From NCBI RefSeq assembly GCF_900142385.1, contig NZ_FRAQ01000001.1, positions 2,294,001-2,358,000 of the forward strand: 64,000 nt of DNA, written 5' to 3'. Below the pieces are notes generated by a model. That model was given only the letters and a program-made list of their open reading frames with translations. It was not told the origin of the DNA and made no database searches. This DNA is from Marinobacter antarcticus (GTDB taxonomy: Bacteria; Pseudomonadota; Gammaproteobacteria; Pseudomonadales; Oleiphilaceae). The translations under genes and the position numbers were made by a program. Below are positions 61,069 through 64,000 of this stretch, in pieces; the stretch's first letter is position 1; each line of letters opens with the position of its first letter.

Positions 61069-62094
61069 TTATCCGCTCTTGCGTGGGTCGAAGGCATCAC
61101 GCACAGCTTCGCCTACAAAAACCAGCAGGGTCAGCATCAGTGATAGGGAAACGAATGCCGAAATACCCAGCCAGGGGGCATGGAGATTGGCCTTGCCCTG
61201 GGCAATCAGCTCCCCAAGGGACGGCGAGCCAGAGGGCAAACCGAAGCCAAGGAAGTCCAGGGAGGTAAGGGCGGTAATGGCGCCAGTCAGGATAAACGGC
61301 AAAAATGTCAGCGTCGCCACCATGGCGTTGGGAAGAATATGGCGGAACATGATTTTTCGGTTATCCAGCCCGAGTGCCCGGGCCGCTTTCACGTATTCAA
61401 AGTTCCGGGCTCTCAGAAACTCAGCGCGAACCACATCAACTAACCCCATCCAACTGAACAGCAACATGATCCCCAGCAGCCACCAGAAGTTAGGCTGCAC
61501 TATGCCTGAGAGAATAATCAGAAGGTATAGGACCGGCAGACCTGACCAGATTTCGATAAAGCGCTGGCCGATCAAATCAATCTTGCCACCGTAGAAGCCC
61601 TGTATGGCACCTACCAAAACTCCAACGATACAGCTGGCAATGGTGAGCGTTAGCCCGAACAACACGGAAATACGGAAGCCGTAGATCACACGCGCAGCTA
61701 CATCACGCCCCTGGTCGTCCGTGCCAAGCCAGTTTACCGCGCTGGGTGGTGCAGGCGAGGGCACATCAAGGTTGTAATTGATGGTGTCATAGGTGAAGCG
61801 AATGGGCGGCCAGAGCATCCAACCATTGGCCAGAATTTCATCAGAGATGAACGGGTCCCGGTATTCCGCATCCGTGGGCAGGAAGCCGCCAAAAACCTCT
61901 TCAGGCACCCTCTCCACAACCGGAAAATACAGAGTGTCATGATAGGAAATCATAAGCGGCTTGTCGTTGGCGATCAGTTCGGCCACCAGTGTCAGACCGA
62001 AAATTGCCAGGAATACCCATAAAGACCAGAAGCCACGACGGTTATTGCGGAAGTTTCGTAAACGGCGTTGTTGAATCGGAGTCAGCGCCTTCAT
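61069..62094 (-). CDS. yejE: ABC transporter permease YejE
   Basis: Inner-membrane permease of the peptide importer, 341 residues from ATG 62094 (GGGAGGG eight bases upstream); the longer start at 62118 lies inside yejB. Motifs: SLWVFLAIFGLTLVAELIA (helix 1), NWLGTDDQGRDVAARVIYGF and the EAA loop region EFLRARNFEYVKAARALG, then LPNAMVATLTFLPFILTGA. It follows the yejB stop by one base (TAACATG), so translation is likely coupled. Confidence 0.93.
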   Translation of the reverse strand: MKALTPIQQRRLRNFRNNRRGFWSLWVFLAIFGLTLVAELIANDKPLMISYHDTLYFPVVERVPEEVFGGFLPTDAEYRDPFISDEILANGWMLWPPIRFTYDTINYNLDVPSPAPPSAVNWLGTDDQGRDVAARVIYGFRISVLFGLTLTIASCIVGVLVGAIQGFYGGKIDLIGQRFIEIWSGLPVLYLLIILSGIVQPNFWWLLGIMLLFSWMGLVDVVRAEFLRARNFEYVKAARALGLDNRKIMFRHILPNAMVATLTFLPFILTGAITALTSLDFLGFGLPSGSPSLGELIAQGKANLHAPWLGISAFVSLSLMLTLLVFVGEAVRDAFDPRKSG

Positions 62095-62095
62095 G

Positions 62096-63181
62096 TTACG
62101 CGCCCTCCCGGCTTTCAAAGTCGATGCGAGGATCTACCAGTACATAGGTGATGTCGCTGATCAGTTTGAGTGCCAGGCCCATCAGGGTAAATATAAACAA
62201 GGTGCCAAAAATCACCGGGTAATCCCGGTTAAGAGCGGCCTCGAAACCGAGAAGGCCAAGGCCATCCAGCGAGAAAATGACCTCAATCAACAGAGACCCC
62301 GTGAAGAACAGGGAGACCAGCACTCCTGGCAGGCTGGCAATAACGATCAGCATGGCGTTACGGAACACGTGCCCGTATAGAACCTGTTTCTCATCAAGGC
62401 CTTTGGCTCTGGCCGTCACGACATAATGCTTACCGATTTCATCGAGAAATGAGTTCTTGGTGAGCAGGGTCAGTGTGGCAAAGCCGCCAATAACGTTAGC
62501 GGTTACCGGTAAAACAAGATGCCAGAAATAATCCCCGACTTTCTGATACCAGTTGAGCTGGTCAAAGTCGGATGACGTTAGTCCGCGCAAAGGGAACCAG
62601 TCGAAGTAGCTGCCTCCGGCAAACAGAACAATCAGCAGAATAGCGAACAGGAAACCCGGAATGGCATAGCCGATCACGATAGCGGAACTGCTCCAGACGT
62701 CGAAACGGGAACCGTCTGAAACCGCTTTGCGAATTCCCAGAGGTATGGATATGAAGTAGATAATGAGCGTAGACCAGAGCCCAATAGAGATGGAGACGGG
62801 CATTTTGTCCACAATCAGTTCGGCGACGCTTTTTTCCCGGAAGAAGGAATCGCCGAAATTGAAGGTGGCGTAGTCCTTTAGCATTTTGAAGAAACGCTCG
62901 TGTGCCGGTTTATCGAAGCCGTACATCACTTCGATTTCTTTCAGCATTTCGTCGGGAATCCCGCGGGAGCCGCGTCGATCACCGGAAGCGCTGGAAACCT
63001 CCGCCCCTGTGTCGCCACCGGAGGCCCGTGCCAACGCGCTACCGCCATGGCCTTCCATTTCGGCAATCAGTTGCTCAACCGGTCCGCCAGGGGCTGCCTG
63101 GACGATCACGAAGTTGAGCAGCAGAATGCCGATCAGGGTAGGAATAATCAGCGCCAGGCGCCGGAGTATGTAGATGCCCAT
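62096..63181 (-). CDS. yejB: ABC transporter permease YejB
   Basis: A 361-residue permease of the DppB/OppB type. It starts [20 protein letters not shown], the first helix. A hydrophilic Gly/Ser-rich insert at about 45-75 is also usual for YejB. Later motifs: [20 protein letters not shown], the EAA loop [20 protein letters not shown] and [17 protein letters not shown]. yejE begins one base after its stop, and yejA lies 15 bases upstream. Confidence 0.94.
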   Translation of the reverse strand: MGIYILRRLALIIPTLIGILLLNFVIVQAAPGGPVEQLIAEMEGHGGSALARASGGDTGAEVSSASGDRRGSRGIPDEMLKEIEVMYGFDKPAHERFFKMLKDYATFNFGDSFFREKSVAELIVDKMPVSISIGLWSTLIIYFISIPLGIRKAVSDGSRFDVWSSSAIVIGYAIPGFLFAILLIVLFAGGSYFDWFPLRGLTSSDFDQLNWYQKVGDYFWHLVLPVTANVIGGFATLTLLTKNSFLDEIGKHYVVTARAKGLDEKQVLYGHVFRNAMLIVIASLPGVLVSLFFTGSLLIEVIFSLDGLGLLGFEAALNRDYPVIFGTLFIFTLMGLALKLISDITYVLVDPRIDFESREGA

Positions 63182-63196
63182 TTAGCGGCAGTTTCC

Positions 63197-64000
63197 TCAG
63201 GGCTCAGCCCACCAGTTGTCGAGGTCAGTACCGTTTTTGGGGGGCTTTTCCGGATGTTTCAGGTAGCTCCAGTAGGCAACACGGTCTTTCGCCAAGAACC
63301 AGTGTGGCACCACGTAATGCCCACTAAGCAGAACCCTGTCCAGGGCGCGGGTACGTTGCACCAGCTCTTCCCGGTCTGGCGCCTGTATAACCAGGCTCAC
63401 CAGTTCGCCGACGACAGGGTCACTCACGCCCGCATAATTACGGGAGCCGTTAATGTCCGCGGTGGAGGAGTGCCAGTACTCCCGCTGCTCGTTACCTGGG
63501 GAGTCTGACTGGCCGATACTCTGAGTAATCATGTCAAAGTCGAATTCACGCACACGCTGAACATATTGATTGCTGTCGACCAAACGCACGGATACATCAA
63601 TCCCGAGCCGCGCCAGGTTGTTTTTAAAGGGCAATACAACCCTCTCAAAGGTTTTCTGAAACAGCAGAATCTCGAACTTCAGCGGCTTGCCTGTTTCGCT
63701 GTGTATCATTTTTCCGTCACGAACTTCGTAGCCGGCTGAGCGTAAAAGGTCTATAGCCGTTCGAAGGTTTTTCCTGAGGCCTTGCTTACCGTCAGTGGAA
63801 GGCGCTTTGAAGGGCTCGGTGAAAATCTCTGGGTCCAGCTGCGCTCGATATTTTTCAAGAATTTCCAGCTCCCGGCCGGATGGCAAGCCGGTTGAGGCCA
63901 GTTCGCTGTTCTCGAAATAGCTGTTGGTGCGGGCATACTGACCGTAAAACAGGTTCTTGTTCGTCCACTCGAAATCAAAACCGTAAGTCAGTGCTTCCCG
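63197..64000 (-). CDS. yejA: Peptide ABC transporter substrate-binding protein YejA, C-terminal part (5' end outside window)
   Basis: The last ~267 codons of an extracellular family 5 solute-binding protein. The frame is open to base 64000 and beyond, beginning REALTYGFDFEWTNKNLFYG then RTNSYFENSELASTG, segments typical of YejA. LPFKNNLARLGIDVSVRLVD and HYVVPHWFLAKDRVAYW follow. The N-terminal signal peptide and first half are outside the window. It works with the YejB/YejE/YejF proteins encoded just downstream on the same strand. Confidence 0.92.
   Translation of the reverse strand, partial: REALTYGFDFEWTNKNLFYGQYARTNSYFENSELASTGLPSGRELEILEKYRAQLDPEIFTEPFKAPSTDGKQGLRKNLRTAIDLLRSAGYEVRDGKMIHSETGKPLKFEILLFQKTFERVVLPFKNNLARLGIDVSVRLVDSNQYVQRVREFDFDMITQSIGQSDSPGNEQREYWHSSTADINGSRNYAGVSDPVVGELVSLVIQAPDREELVQRTRALDRVLLSGHYVVPHWFLAKDRVAYWSYLKHPEKPPKNGTDLDNWWAEP

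Overview
This 64 kb window looks like chromosomal core sequence of a marine gammaproteobacterium close to Marinobacter or Pseudomonas. The evidence is protein similarity recalled from memory plus several gene runs ordered as in Pseudomonas: holB-pilZ, prmB-aroC-MFS, LysR-leuCDB-asd-fimV-truA-trpF, accD-folC-dedD-cvpA-purF-metZ, ftsK-lolA-rarA-serS-cobA, and fabI next to a Yej-type ABC transporter. Genes are dense on the plus strand, with many ATGA- or TGATG-type overlaps. I see no rRNA, tRNA, CRISPR array, transposase, integrase or phage gene.

Layout. 1-8.3 kb: lipid and RNA genes (3' end of fadD, hrpA, a KASIII-like synthase, mlaA, a DUF3336 patatin). 8.4-13.1 kb: the secretin-assembly pair gspA/gspB and the Fe-S helicase dinG, followed by a decayed LuxR-type regulator on the minus strand. 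13.4-17.4 kb: cysB and cysH (convergent), thrH, and pabB on the minus strand. 17.4-18.1 kb: a gap of about 690 bp with one small ORF. 18.1-25.7 kb: DUF58 protein, tgpA, holB, pilZ, an alpha/beta hydrolase, a DUF4892 protein and a second patatin. 25.7-30 kb: prmB, aroC, a long inverted repeat, an MFS transporter without a normal start codon, and a LysR regulator divergent from leuC. 30.1-34.7 kb: leuCDB-asd. 34.9-48.2 kb: fimV, truA, trpFBA, accD, folC, dedD, cvpA, purF, metZ. 48.2-55 kb: ftsK, lolA, rarA, serS, cobA. 55-64 kb: a DAHP synthase (minus), a DUF1631 protein and a PilZ protein (plus), then fabI and yejFEB with partial yejA (minus).

How genes fit together. Sulfur assimilation is represented by cysB, cysH, cobA (siroheme precursor) and metZ. 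Aromatic amino acid and folate metabolism is represented by the DAHP synthase, aroC, trpFBA, pabB and folC. Envelope and lipid functions are prominent: mlaA, lolA, two patatins, accD, fabI, the KASIII-like enzyme, fadD and gspAB. Type IV pilus or c-di-GMP functions appear as fimV, pilZ and a second PilZ protein. I did not find a clearly new defence or mobile system. The most unusual items are the inverted repeat after aroC, the missing MFS start codon, the LuxR remnant, the 690 bp gap with a strong-SD small ORF, MlaA without a lipobox, and the DUF1631-PilZ pair.
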